64,000 nt of DNA, from the NCBI RefSeq assembly GCF_011605345.1, contig NZ_JAAOXM010000008.1, forward strand, positions 275,987-339,986. Reading direction: 5' to 3'. Below the pieces are notes generated by a model. It saw only the letters and a program-made list of their open reading frames with translations, made no database searches and was not told the origin of the DNA. The stretch's first letter is position 1. Every line of letters starts with the position of its first letter. This DNA comes from Burkholderia sp. D-99 (GTDB taxonomy: Bacteria > Pseudomonadota > Gammaproteobacteria > Burkholderiales > Burkholderiaceae). Below, piece after piece: positions 33,105 through 41,585 of the stretch. Made by a program: the position numbers and the translations under genes.

Positions 33105-33133
33105 TCCACATTGTTGTCACGTAAGGAGTTGGC

Positions 33134-33415
33134 ATGAAGCAGAAACTGATTGCCGCCGCTCTGATGCTCGCGTCTTTGACGGCGTATGGCGCTGACCGTA
33201 TTGCCAACGACGTGCAATCGAATTTGCAGACGTCAAACAACCCTGACCAGACAACCAAACCGTCAGAACAACAAACGCTTTCTTCGGGCAGTGCCATCGG
33301 TGGACCAGACGCCCAGCAGTGGCAGGGTATGTCGGCCGGCTCGTGGTCCCAGCTGGGTAACGGCTGGAAACAGTTCGGGGAAGCAGGCAAAGCTGAAGGG
33401 AATCAGGGGAACTAG
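33134..33415 (+). CDS. Small secreted protein 3
   Basis: A 93-residue protein. The signal peptide ends near LTAYGA. The mature chain is hydrophilic (Gln, Asn, Ser, Gly), with WQGMSAGSWSQLGNGWKQFG repeating Trp and Gly, and has no cysteines. A ribosome site (AAGGAG) precedes the ATG. No family recognised. Confidence 0.65.
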   Translation: MKQKLIAAALMLASLTAYGADRIANDVQSNLQTSNNPDQTTKPSEQQTLSSGSAIGGPDAQQWQGMSAGSWSQLGNGWKQFGEAGKAEGNQGN

Positions 33416-33459
33416 TACGGTTGCCTGGGTGGGAGGTCAAACCTCGTCCGGAGAGTGAA

Positions 33460-35184
33460 ATGAACAGCAACAGGATCAAGGTGGCATGCGCAGCGATGTT
33501 CGCGATGACCACGATCGGCGCCCAAGCGCAAACCGCCGATTCGACTTCGAGCGCGCAGTCGTCGACGTCGTCGACGGCGGTCAGCCAGGGTGGCGGCTCG
33601 AGCATGAACACGAACACCACAAGCTCGCGCGGCGGTAACGCCACCAGCTCCAGCGGGGTTCGCAGCAGCGGCAATTCGAGCGTGAACGTGAACGTGACGA
33701 TGCCGTCCAGCACGAGTGGCGGCACGAACGTGACGCCGCAGTCGCTGCAGTCATCCGGCGCGCCCGGCACCAACCCGTACAACACCCAGTCGGCGGAAAA
33801 CGTCAATTACTCGGGTACGCAGACGATCAAGACGAACCCCGCGATCCAGGCGCCGGGCCTCACGACCACGCTGTCCGATACCTGCATGGGGTCGGTGAGC
33901 GTTGGCGTGTCGTTCCCGGGGTTCGGCGCGACGGGCGGCACGACGCTGGTCGACCAGGCCTGCGTCCGGCGTCTCGATGCGCGTGAATTTCGTGCGATGG
34001 GCCTGACCGACGTGGCGCTCGCGCTGCTCTGCCAGAGCGACGCGAACCGGCGTGCGGTGGAAGCGACCGGGCACCTGTGCCCGGGCACGACCGCGCCGCT
34101 CGCCCGTTCGAACGTGGCACCGAGCGCAGAAGCGACAGTCGCCGACGACGTGAAGTATCACGATCCGATCGTGCGCGACCGCATGGGCTTGCCGCCGCTG
34201 GGCGCTGCCGCGCCGGCACCGGTGCAGACCCGCCCGGTGGCGACGACCGCGGTGCAGGCGGCACCCGTGTCGGTGCCGGTACCGGTGCCCGTGCCGTCGA
34301 TCGCGCCGATTGCCGCCGCGCCGGCAGTGGCCGCACCGGCTGTTGCTGCTGCCGCACCGGCAGTGGCGGCGCCGGCTGTTGCCGCCGCTCCGGCCGTCGC
34401 AGTACCCGCCGTTGCAGCCGCGGCACCGGTCGCAGCCGCAGCGCCTGCCGTGGCAGCCGCGCCTGCTGTCGCCGCCGCCGCACCCGCAGCCTCGGTCGTA
34501 CCGGCAGCCTCGGTCGTACCGGCTGCCGCGATCGCAGCCGTGCCGGCTGCCGCCGTGATCGCTGCACCGGCAGTTGCGGACAAGGCATCGCCAGTGCCCG
34601 CCGCGCCGGTCGCCGACACGAAGGCACCCGATCCCGTGCAGCCGGTGGCCGACAAGGCGCCGGAGCCCGCACCGGCGGTGGCCGACAAGGCGCCCGAAGC
34701 CGCACCGGCGGTCGCCGACAAGGCGCCCGAGCCTGCACCGGCAGTTGCCGACAAGGCACCCGATCCCGTGCAGCCCGTCGCCGACAAGGCGCCGGAGCCG
34801 ATGCCGGCCGCAACCGACAACGCAGCGCAAGCCGCTGCCGCGCCGGCTGCGGACACGATGCCGGCTCCTGCCGTCGTCGCGGTGCCTGCAGCCGATGTCG
34901 CGATGCCTGCACCGGCAGCCGATGCGAAGGCCGCCGAGCCGGCTCCGGTCGCCGCGGAAGCGCCCGCACCGGAAGCCGCGCAGCCTGCCGCAGCCGCAGC
35001 GCCTGCCGACATGCCGGCAGCCGACGCGAAGGTGCCGGACGAGGCAGCGGCGCAGCCCGCCGACATGCCGGCGTTGTCCGATCCGGCGCAAGGATTGCCG
35101 CCGGCTTCGGTCGACCAGCAGGCCGCCCCGGCTGCACCGGTCGTGCCGGCTCCGGCTGTCATCTCGACGAGCACGTCGTCGTAA
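33460..35184 (+). CDS. Secreted protein with Cys-containing domain and Ala/Pro repeat tail
   Basis: A 574-residue protein. Signal peptide 1-23; a Ser/Thr/Asn-rich linker; a compact domain at about 135-210 with four cysteines (near 142, 168, 191, 207), enough for two disulphides; then more than 300 residues of Ala/Pro/Val low complexity. About residues 392-450 form repeats of ADKAPEPAPAV type. Such tails span cell wall or matrix. The start at 33460 gives the signal peptide. No known family identified. Confidence 0.7.
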   Translation: MNSNRIKVACAAMFAMTTIGAQAQTADSTSSAQSSTSSTAVSQGGGSSMNTNTTSSRGGNATSSSGVRSSGNSSVNVNVTMPSSTSGGTNVTPQSLQSSGAPGTNPYNTQSAENVNYSGTQTIKTNPAIQAPGLTTTLSDTCMGSVSVGVSFPGFGATGGTTLVDQACVRRLDAREFRAMGLTDVALALLCQSDANRRAVEATGHLCPGTTAPLARSNVAPSAEATVADDVKYHDPIVRDRMGLPPLGAAAPAPVQTRPVATTAVQAAPVSVPVPVPVPSIAPIAAAPAVAAPAVAAAAPAVAAPAVAAAPAVAVPAVAAAAPVAAAAPAVAAAPAVAAAAPAASVVPAASVVPAAAIAAVPAAAVIAAPAVADKASPVPAAPVADTKAPDPVQPVADKAPEPAPAVADKAPEAAPAVADKAPEPAPAVADKAPDPVQPVADKAPEPMPAATDNAAQAAAAPAADTMPAPAVVAVPAADVAMPAPAADAKAAEPAPVAAEAPAPEAAQPAAAAAPADMPAADAKVPDEAAAQPADMPALSDPAQGLPPASVDQQAAPAAPVVPAPAVISTSTSS

Positions 35185-35198
35185 GCACACGGGTCGGT

Positions 35199-35232
35199 CT
35201 CCCGTGCGGCCGGAACGCCGGCCGCGCGGGAG
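35199..35232 (+). terminator. Strong hairpin downstream of the repeat protein
   Basis: Arms at 35199-35213 and 35218-35232 form a long GC-rich stem with an AACG loop. There is no T-tract, so Rho-independent termination is doubtful; mRNA protection is possible. A second hairpin (GGTGTTG near 35274, CAACACC near 35297) is followed by TTTTT. Confidence 0.4.
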
Positions 35233-35340
35233 TCGTTCGGCCCCGCTGCCCGACGGTCGTGTCCTGTTTGAAGGGTGTTGGTCCCATCCCCGAGGTCAAC
35301 ACCTCTTTTTGCCTGACGAGGATGCAAGGAGGCCTCAATC

Positions 35341-35925
35341 ATGAGGATCTTTTTGGTCGCTCTGTTGTTGTACAGCGCGCAAGCCGCCGCGCAGGCGGTA
35401 TTCCAGAACCCGGCGGTCTTCGTGATCCTGGGCGAGCAGACCGCGGCCAACGCCGTGAGCGTCGAGCAGGCGCTGACGACGCTCGGTCGCGCCGACAACA
35501 CGGCATGCGCGCCGATGATGATGATCGGCGATCCGCAGATGATCTACATGATGCCGGAGGAAGGCCACGCGCCGTCGTGGCAATCGCCGGTGTACGGCCG
35601 TGGCGCGCCGTTCGAAGCGCAGAACGGGCCGTCGCCGACCGGCAAGACGGTCGGCGCGATGCAGCATGCCGAGGACATGCAGACGCTGCCATGGAGCGAC
35701 GGCAGCGCGATCACGCAGAAGATCGCCGGCGAGTCGAGCGTGACGGCGGCGGACCGGGTGAGCGGGTGGCAGCGCAACGGGCTCAACTCGATCGAGACGG
35801 CCCGCGCGACGGAAGTGACGATGAACGGCAAGACCTACCGGGCCTATCGTGACGACCTCAACGGTTCCGCGAAGCCGGTCGTCGAGCCGCAGATCTACAC
35901 GCAGCGCGTCGTGTTCTGCCGATAA
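35341..35925 (+). CDS. Secreted protein 5 of the array, unknown function
   Basis: A 194-residue protein. The signal peptide runs MRIFLVALLLYSAQAAAQA. The mature part has VFVILGEQTAANAVSVEQALTTLG, a Met-rich patch (APMMMIGDPQMIYMMPEEG) and ends in a Cys (VVFCR). A Cys near residue 57 could pair with it. AAGGAGG lies close before the ATG. Composition is ordinary compared with proteins 1-4, so this may be a processing or anchoring partner. Family unknown. Confidence 0.65.
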   Translation: MRIFLVALLLYSAQAAAQAVFQNPAVFVILGEQTAANAVSVEQALTTLGRADNTACAPMMMIGDPQMIYMMPEEGHAPSWQSPVYGRGAPFEAQNGPSPTGKTVGAMQHAEDMQTLPWSDGSAITQKIAGESSVTAADRVSGWQRNGLNSIETARATEVTMNGKTYRAYRDDLNGSAKPVVEPQIYTQRVVFCR

Positions 35926-36036
35926 CGAAACGTCAATCCGAGGACGGCCCGGCGACGCGCCGCGGGACCACGATGCCCCGCCCCACGTGATCCGGCAACG
36001 GCCGTTTCGACAACCAACCCAAACGACGAGGCCATC

Positions 36037-37458
36037 GTGAACTATTGCTGCCAGATCAGGGTGTCGGGCCCGCAGGATCTCGAACGCGATGCGGGTACGG
36101 CGCCGTTCGTGGCCGTCCGGCGCAACCATGTCGTACCGTCGCGGCCGCTCGTCTACCTGTCGCAACAGCACGATGCCGCGCTCGTCGACTGTCTCGCGTC
36201 GCGCGGCTGGGACGTGTGGCGCGCGAAAACCGTTGCGGACGCACTGAATCTCGTCAGGGCGAACCGCCCGCATGCGGGCATCGTCGATTTCGGCGGCTTC
36301 GCGTCGCCCGACGTCACGTCGTTCGAGGCGCTGCTGCGCGACCCGCGCATCGGCTGGGTCGCGCTCGCCGACGATGAGCGGCTGCGGGATCTCGTCATCG
36401 CGCGCCTGATTCGCCATTGCTGCTTCGACTACGTGCGCAATGCGACCGCGTATACGACGATCGGCTATCTGGTCGGCCATGCGTACGGGATGCTGACGCT
36501 CGCCGACGGCAGCCCGGACGCCGATGCGGCGCCCCCCGGCGGCACGATGATCGGCTCGTGCGACGCGATGCGCCGGCTGTTCGCGACGATCCGCAAGGTC
36601 GCGAACACGGACGCCACCGTATTCATCGCTGGCGAATCCGGCACCGGCAAGGAGCTGACGGCGGCGGCGATTCACCAGCAGTCGTTGCGCGCCGACGCGC
36701 CATTCGTTGCCGTGAACTGCGCGGCCATTCCGTCGACGTTGCTGCAGGCCGAGCTGTTCGGCCATGAGCGCGGCGCGTTCACGGGTGCGCACCAGCGCAA
36801 GATCGGCCGTATCGAGGCCGCGCACGGCGGGACGCTGTTTCTCGATGAAATCGGCGACATGCCGTTCGAGAGCCAGGCGAGCCTGCTGCGCTTCCTGCAG
36901 GAAGGCACGATCGAGCGCCTCGGCGGGCACGCGTCGATTCCGGTGGACGTGCGGATCGTGTCGGCGACCCATGTCGATCTCGAGGCCGCGATGCAGGCGG
37001 GGCGGTTCCGTGCCGACCTGTACTACCGCCTGTGCGTGCTGCGCATCGACGAGCCGCCGCTGCGCGTGCGCGGCCGCGACATCATGCTGCTCGCCGACTA
37101 CGTGCTGCGGCGCTATCGCGGCGACAGTTCGCACCGGATTCGCGGCTTCATGCCGTGCGCGGTCGAAGCGATCCACAACTATCCGTGGCCAGGCAACGTG
37201 CGCGAGCTGATCAACCGGATCCGGTTCGCGGTCGTGATGACGAACGGCCCGATGATCTCGGCCGCCGATCTCGAACTGCACCAGTACACGTCGCGGCAGC
37301 CGCCGACGCTCGCCGAAGCGCGCCGGCACGCCGAGCGGCGCGCGATCGAGGAAACGCTGATGCGCCACCGCCACCAGCATGCGGACGTGGCGGCCGAGCT
37401 GGGGATCTCGCGCGCGACGCTGTATCGGCTGATGACCGCGCACGGGCTGCACGGCTGA
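36037..37458 (+). CDS. Sigma-54 enhancer-binding regulator, VpsR-like
   Basis: A 473-residue regulator. The N-terminal ~150 residues resemble a VpsR-type pseudo-receiver. The AAA+ core has Walker A GESGTGKE (about 199-206), GAFTGA (about 246-251) needed to contact sigma-54, and FLDEIGDM. A Fis-type HTH ends the protein (VAAELGISRATLYRLM). GTG start with GACGAGG ribosome site. VpsR-like proteins control biofilm matrix genes, some via c-di-GMP; binding here is not shown. Its likely targets are the two sigma-54 promoters 5-6 kb upstream. Confidence 0.9.
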   Translation: MNYCCQIRVSGPQDLERDAGTAPFVAVRRNHVVPSRPLVYLSQQHDAALVDCLASRGWDVWRAKTVADALNLVRANRPHAGIVDFGGFASPDVTSFEALLRDPRIGWVALADDERLRDLVIARLIRHCCFDYVRNATAYTTIGYLVGHAYGMLTLADGSPDADAAPPGGTMIGSCDAMRRLFATIRKVANTDATVFIAGESGTGKELTAAAIHQQSLRADAPFVAVNCAAIPSTLLQAELFGHERGAFTGAHQRKIGRIEAAHGGTLFLDEIGDMPFESQASLLRFLQEGTIERLGGHASIPVDVRIVSATHVDLEAAMQAGRFRADLYYRLCVLRIDEPPLRVRGRDIMLLADYVLRRYRGDSSHRIRGFMPCAVEAIHNYPWPGNVRELINRIRFAVVMTNGPMISAADLELHQYTSRQPPTLAEARRHAERRAIEETLMRHRHQHADVAAELGISRATLYRLMTAHGLHG

Positions 37459-37587
37459 CGCACGCGGCGCGCAGCCGCTCAAGACCGCGCGACGTCGGCC
37501 GTTAAAACATGAAACGGCCCGTCCGGACCGCCTGCGCAGCGACGCGCGCGGCCGGCACGCGGCGCATCACGCTTATCCGAGGTTATC

Positions 37588-38094
37588 GTGGCAGAGTGCA
37601 GTCACTGCGGCAGGACGTTCCTGGTCGGCGGGCGGTCGATCGACGGCCGCCGCTATTGCGGTTCGGCATGCGCCCGGGCGCATCCGGTCGTCGTCGAGGC
37701 AGACCGGTTGCCCGATGCGAAGGTCTGGGAGTACGTGCACGACTGGCGTTACGGGCCGTGCCCGATCTGCCGTCGCGACGACCGGCCGGTCGATGTCCAT
37801 GCGTCGCATCGCGTCGTGTCGCTGCTGTTCGTCACGCGCTGGGCGACGCGGCGCCACGTGTGCTGCCGGCGTTGCGGCCGCAGGAAGCAGGCGCTCGCGC
37901 TGCTGGCGTCGGCCGCGTTCGGCTGGTGGGGGCTGCCGTGGGGCCTCGTACTGACGCCGATCCAGCTCGCGCGCAACGCGCTCGGGCTGGCCGCGCGCGA
38001 TCCGGAGGTCGCGACGCAGCAGTTCGAGCAGCTCGTGCGGCGCAAGCTGGCGGCGCGCCGGCTGCGGCGCGCGCGGCCCGGCGCCGGCGCGTGA
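37588..38094 (+). CDS. Cys-rich, zinc-ribbon-like protein with a membrane segment
   Basis: A 168-residue protein, GTG start after CGAGGT. Cysteine pairs are at the N-terminus (CSHC, then YCGSAC), CPIC near residue 58 and CCRRC near residue 92. A hydrophobic stretch (LALLASAAFGWWGLPWGLVL) suggests one or two membrane passes. I cannot name the family; metal binding is the most that can be said. It converges on the next gene. Confidence 0.6.
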   Translation: MAECSHCGRTFLVGGRSIDGRRYCGSACARAHPVVVEADRLPDAKVWEYVHDWRYGPCPICRRDDRPVDVHASHRVVSLLFVTRWATRRHVCCRRCGRRKQALALLASAAFGWWGLPWGLVLTPIQLARNALGLAARDPEVATQQFEQLVRRKLAARRLRRARPGAGA

Positions 38095-38121
38095 GCGCGC
38101 GGCCCGGCGTGCCGCGCGCGA

Positions 38122-38616
38122 TCAGGCGGCCGGCCGCTCGAAGCCCGATGCGACCCAGCGCTCGGCACTGGCCTTGTTGAGCTTGAAACCGGCCGACACC
38201 TTGGCTTCGGCCAGCAGCTCGCCATACGGATCGAATGCCTTGAGCTGCGCGTACGGCTCGAACTCGTCCGGCACGATGTCGAGCGTCACCGACACCTCCT
38301 CGCCGTCCTCGCCCTGAACCGTCACTTCCTTGTGCAGCATCGCGCGCCGCTGCTGCTCGTGGCGCATCAGCACCTCGGTCGCGGTTTTCACGAGCGTGCG
38401 GAACGCGTTCGCGTCCATCGGCTTCGGGTTCTTCTTGTCGCGGCCCATGGTCCACGGCCCGACGAGCGCGGGCTCGGACTCGCCGTCCTTGATCATCTCG
38501 ACGGCCCAGCCGTCGTCGTCTTCGTTCTTGATGATGCGGGCCGTCCAGCCGTTGTCGCGCCAGAGGCCGTTTTCGTGGATGGAGGTGTCGTCGGATTGCA
38601 GGTCGGATTCGGTCAT
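38122..38616 (-). CDS. Acidic cytoplasmic protein of unknown function
   Basis: A 164-residue protein starting MTESDLQSDDTSIHENGLW. WTARIIKNEDDDGWAVEMIKDGE and LVGPWTMGRDKKNPKPMD are folded-looking segments; the C-terminus reads KASAERWVASGFERP. No signal peptide or membrane helix. Start at 38616 chosen because upstream codons are Ala/Arg-rich and unlike protein. Family not recognised. Confidence 0.65.
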   Translation of the reverse strand: MTESDLQSDDTSIHENGLWRDNGWTARIIKNEDDDGWAVEMIKDGESEPALVGPWTMGRDKKNPKPMDANAFRTLVKTATEVLMRHEQQRRAMLHKEVTVQGEDGEEVSVTLDIVPDEFEPYAQLKAFDPYGELLAEAKVSAGFKLNKASAERWVASGFERPAA

Positions 38617-39018
38617 GAGGAGTGCGGGGCGTACGGGCCACCCTAGTACGGGCGCCGGCAACAGGGCGGCGGCGCGCGGCCGGCATCGGCGCGTCGCTCG
38701 CCGCCCGGGGGCCGGCGCGGCATGCAAAGGCGTCGATTTTACCTGCTGGCCGGCCGCTTGGCCCGCGCAGCCCGCCACGTTGGCCATCCGGTCGATGTCC
38801 GCAGATACCTGCCGCTCCGTGCCGGCCGCTCGAACCGGCGCAAATATCAAACTCGTATTACGTCCCGGACGGTCGATCCCGATGCCGTCCGATATCCCGT
38901 TCGCGCACGGCTTCATAGAATCGATGCTCAGGCTAAAAATAGCCTGAGCATCCTATCAACGCCAAACCGGCCGTGTGCGTTCCGCGTCGCGCGGCCGATG
39001 AACCACCGGGAACTACGC

Positions 39019-39696
39019 ATGAGGAAATTCAACGTTCGCATCGTCTTTGCGTACGACTGGCCGTTGACGCTGGCCGGTATCGAGCAGGTTGCTGGCAGCA
39101 CCAGTGCGATCGAGCTCGTCGCGGTCTACCGGAGTGTGGCCGAACTGGTCGCGTCGCTCGGCGGCGTCGACTGCAATGTCGTGCTGGTCGACTATGCGAT
39201 CCGTGGCGACGCGCAGATGGACGGCCTTGCGCTCCTCAGCTGGCTGCGGCGCACGCGTCCGAGCGTCGGGATCGTCGTGCTGGTCGCGAACGAGAATCCG
39301 CTGATCGTCGGGTCGATCCTCGCGATCGGCGGCGTGAGCGTCGTCAGCAAGTGCGACGAGGTCGGCCATATCGTCACGGCCATTCATTCGAGCTACAGCG
39401 GCGGGCGCTATCTGTCGCCGCTCGTCAGGCGCGCGGTCGATGCAGCCGGCGAGCGCGGCGAGGCGCCCGTGAAGCTGTCGGCGCGCGAGATCGAGGTCAT
39501 TCGCCTGTATCTGTCGGGGGTGCCGATCAAGACGATCGCGCAGCGTCTGAGCAAGGGCAAGCAGACGGTCAGCGCGCAGAAGATCAGTGCGATGAAGAAG
39601 CTCGGCGTGAACAACGACGTCGAGCTGGTCCAGCGGGCAGCGGGGCTGGGGCTCGGCGCCGGAGCCGCCGCGTTACGGCCCGGCGACGTGGTGTGA
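39019..39696 (+). CDS. RcsB-like response regulator with LuxR HTH
   Basis: A 225-residue two-domain regulator. The receiver has the acidic pocket (VFAYDWP), the phospho-acceptor Asp in VVLVDYAI and the Lys in VVSKCDE. The C-terminal HTH reads LSAREIEVIRLYLSGVPIKTIAQRLSKGKQTVSAQK. Spacing fits RcsB-type proteins, which often control capsule or surface genes. No histidine kinase gene is adjacent. An in-frame Met at 38998 is an alternative start. Confidence 0.85.
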   Translation: MRKFNVRIVFAYDWPLTLAGIEQVAGSTSAIELVAVYRSVAELVASLGGVDCNVVLVDYAIRGDAQMDGLALLSWLRRTRPSVGIVVLVANENPLIVGSILAIGGVSVVSKCDEVGHIVTAIHSSYSGGRYLSPLVRRAVDAAGERGEAPVKLSAREIEVIRLYLSGVPIKTIAQRLSKGKQTVSAQKISAMKKLGVNNDVELVQRAAGLGLGAGAAALRPGDVV

Positions 39697-39814
39697 GTTG
39701 GCGAGTGCCGGGCAAGCGTGTTCGGCGACGCGGGCGGAACGCACGGGCGGGGCGGGTGTACCTGGCACGCCGCGCGCCCGCGCCGGTCAGGCCATCCGGT
39801 CTGCGTGATACGCG

Positions 39815-39970
39815 CTAGACCACGGATAGCTCGATGCCATGGAGGCCGCGTTCGGCCGCGTCAATGACGATCGCATATTGACCGTGAATCTCGATACGAG
39901 ATAGGTCGCCGAATTGGATCGAGGTGGATGCATTGGCGAACGGGAGCCGACGACAACACGTGGTCAGTGC
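39815..39970 (-). pseudogene. Possible C-terminal gene remnant
   Basis: A 51-codon open frame without a usable start reads SIQFGDLSRIEIHGQYAIVI then DAAERGLHGIELSVV-stop. It looks like protein rather than chance and is bounded upstream by a stop, so it may be the tail of a gene disrupted by the lower-GC insertion to its right. Family not recognised. Confidence 0.3.
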
Positions 39971-40112
39971 TCAGATTGCGGCGTGCCTCCGCACGTAGTT
40001 CGTGAACGTCGGCACTCGATTGATCGCCTATCCTTCGCTCCGCTTTGCGGAGAGTAACGGCATCTCAATTTAAGTTGGAGTGCGAATAAAAATAATACGT
40101 GTCCTATAGACA

Positions 40113-40658
40113 ATGCGATTCTTACCGGCGACCGTATATGGTCTGTCCACGTATAAGGTATCTGACCTTATGACCCAAGAAGAATATGGCGAATGCCCGT
40201 ATTTCCTTCATTCATCGATCAAGCTTTACGCGATGGTGCAGCAGCTATACACGTCACGCCCCGATGTGATCGATCCGATTTACAGCAGCAACATGCAAAT
40301 GATCTGCACGCGTGACCCGTTCATTTGCACCTATCTTTCCCCCCTTGATGCGGTCATGGGTTCCCGAACGCTCACCCGTGACGATGACCACTTTTGGCCG
40401 ATCGATTTTCGGCAAGTCGATACCCGTCGCTTCATGGAACAGCATGGCCGCTTGTTAGTCGCCATGAACTATGCCTATGGGGCGAGCGGGGGCCGTCTAG
40501 CGGTTTCCGACGCGGGGCATCCGTTGATGACCTATACCTTTGCGTCTTTCGATGTGCCGGTCGAGCAGCGCGACCACTTCACGATCTGCTTCTCCGATAG
40601 CGCGGTCGAGCGAATCGAGACAGCCTATCTGCGCGTCGGGCTATCCGGGTTCAGGTAA
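40113..40658 (+). CDS. Hypothetical protein of the low-GC islet
   Basis: A 181-residue protein without signal peptide. MTQEEYGECPYFLHSSIKLY (internal Met at 40170, a possible start), MICTRDPFICTYLSPLDAVMG and HFWPIDFRQVDTRRFMEQHG are notable segments. Base composition is clearly AT-richer than the flanks. It is followed closely by three small genes on the same strand. No family recognised; effector or immunity roles are possible but unsupported. Confidence 0.55.
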   Translation: MRFLPATVYGLSTYKVSDLMTQEEYGECPYFLHSSIKLYAMVQQLYTSRPDVIDPIYSSNMQMICTRDPFICTYLSPLDAVMGSRTLTRDDDHFWPIDFRQVDTRRFMEQHGRLLVAMNYAYGASGGRLAVSDAGHPLMTYTFASFDVPVEQRDHFTICFSDSAVERIETAYLRVGLSGFR

Positions 40659-40667
40659 ACGCTTGAA

Positions 40668-40823
40668 ATGATGGAAGCGTGGACAGTCGAGCAGATAGCC
40701 GATGCAGAGGCCGAAGCATTGGCGCGCAAGCCGCCGACCATCGCTATTGAAGATGCGACGATCGACCAATATGCGATCTACGACCCCGAGTCGACCGATT
40801 GGGTTTTTGCAAACTTCGATTGA
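40668..40823 (+). CDS. Small acidic protein
   Basis: A 51-residue ORF starting MMEAWTVEQIADAEAEALAR and ending TDWVFANFD. It starts 9 bp after the previous stop and ends 10 bp before the next GTG. Strongly acidic, no cysteines. The tight packing supports it being real. Confidence 0.45.
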   Translation: MMEAWTVEQIADAEAEALARKPPTIAIEDATIDQYAIYDPESTDWVFANFD

Positions 40824-40833
40824 GGACATAACC

Positions 40834-40989
40834 GTGAGCCGACGAGTAGTCAGTCACTTTGATGACACGATGGCCACCAAGGGTCATCGCTACTTTATCG
40901 CGGAATGCCTTACCTTTGGATCGGAGAGTCCGGATCAAGCCATCAATAACGCTGATAGTGTTGCGGGATATGTAATTTACAATGTATAA
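40834..40989 (+). CDS. Small protein of the islet
   Basis: A 51-residue ORF with a GTG start behind GAGGACA: MSRRVVSHFDDTMATKGHRY then FIAECLTFGSESPDQAINN. Its stop overlaps the start of the next gene (ATGTATAA), indicating coupling. No family recognised. Confidence 0.45.
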   Translation: MSRRVVSHFDDTMATKGHRYFIAECLTFGSESPDQAINNADSVAGYVIYNV

Positions 40990-41392
40990 ATTTATAATCG
41001 TTCTGCTTCTTGCTGCTTCCAACTCGGCGTTTGCATGCATCGCAAGCGAGAACTTCGATATATATTTCAACAGGGATGATGCGACCATATCTAACTCTGA
41101 AATCATGCGCGTTGCAAATTGGGTGGCCGACCAAAAAATTGCGTACGCCAATCACACAACAAAAGAGACAACGTTAATTAGTGGTCACGCTGAAGAAGAT
41201 GAACACGGGGCACAGGCGCTTGCACAATCACGACTACAAGCCGGGCGTGCGCTGTTAGAGCAATTGGGCTTTCTACGCGGGACCATTCGGGCAAGCGCAC
41301 GCGTCTATTCACTTGGCGACGTGGACAATGGGCGGCGCGTGGAAATTTCCTTCCTGCCCGCTTGCCCCAACAAGTGCTGCACCGGGAAGTAA
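40982..41392 (+). CDS. OmpA C-terminal-like periplasmic protein
   Basis: A 136-residue protein with a signal peptide (MYKFIIVLLLAASNSAFA) then an OmpA-like domain: SENFDIYFNRDDATIS, TLISGHAEEDEHGAQALAQS and RRVEISFLPACPNKCC. Such domains bind peptidoglycan. The DxxGxxxxN pattern is degenerate, so binding may be weak. It ends with a Cys-rich tail. Overlaps the previous gene by 8 bp. Moderately AT-rich. Confidence 0.7.
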   Translation: MYKFIIVLLLAASNSAFACIASENFDIYFNRDDATISNSEIMRVANWVADQKIAYANHTTKETTLISGHAEEDEHGAQALAQSRLQAGRALLEQLGFLRGTIRASARVYSLGDVDNGRRVEISFLPACPNKCCTGK

Positions 41393-41585
41393 CCTGACGC
41401 CGGGCCCACAGCGCAAGCATCGTTCAAAACAGCGACCCATTCCTCTCCGTATGCTGGCCGGCGCTGCACGGGGAGCGGATGGGTGCGCTCGACGCGCTGC
41501 CGGCGGGCACCGGTATGGGGGCGTGTGACGAAGCCGTGCGCGCGGGCTTCGCAACGGCAAGCCATGCCCGCCCGCGCCTCAAGGA

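Noticed and set aside
33751..35190. Gly/Arg/Cys-rich minus-strand frame
   Set aside because: Antisense of the Ala/Pro repeat gene; periodicity comes from the repeats on the coding strand.
40702..40989. 95-codon frame covering the second small islet protein
   Set aside because: The longer version overlaps another small gene in a different frame; the GTG at 40834 with GAGGA is better placed.
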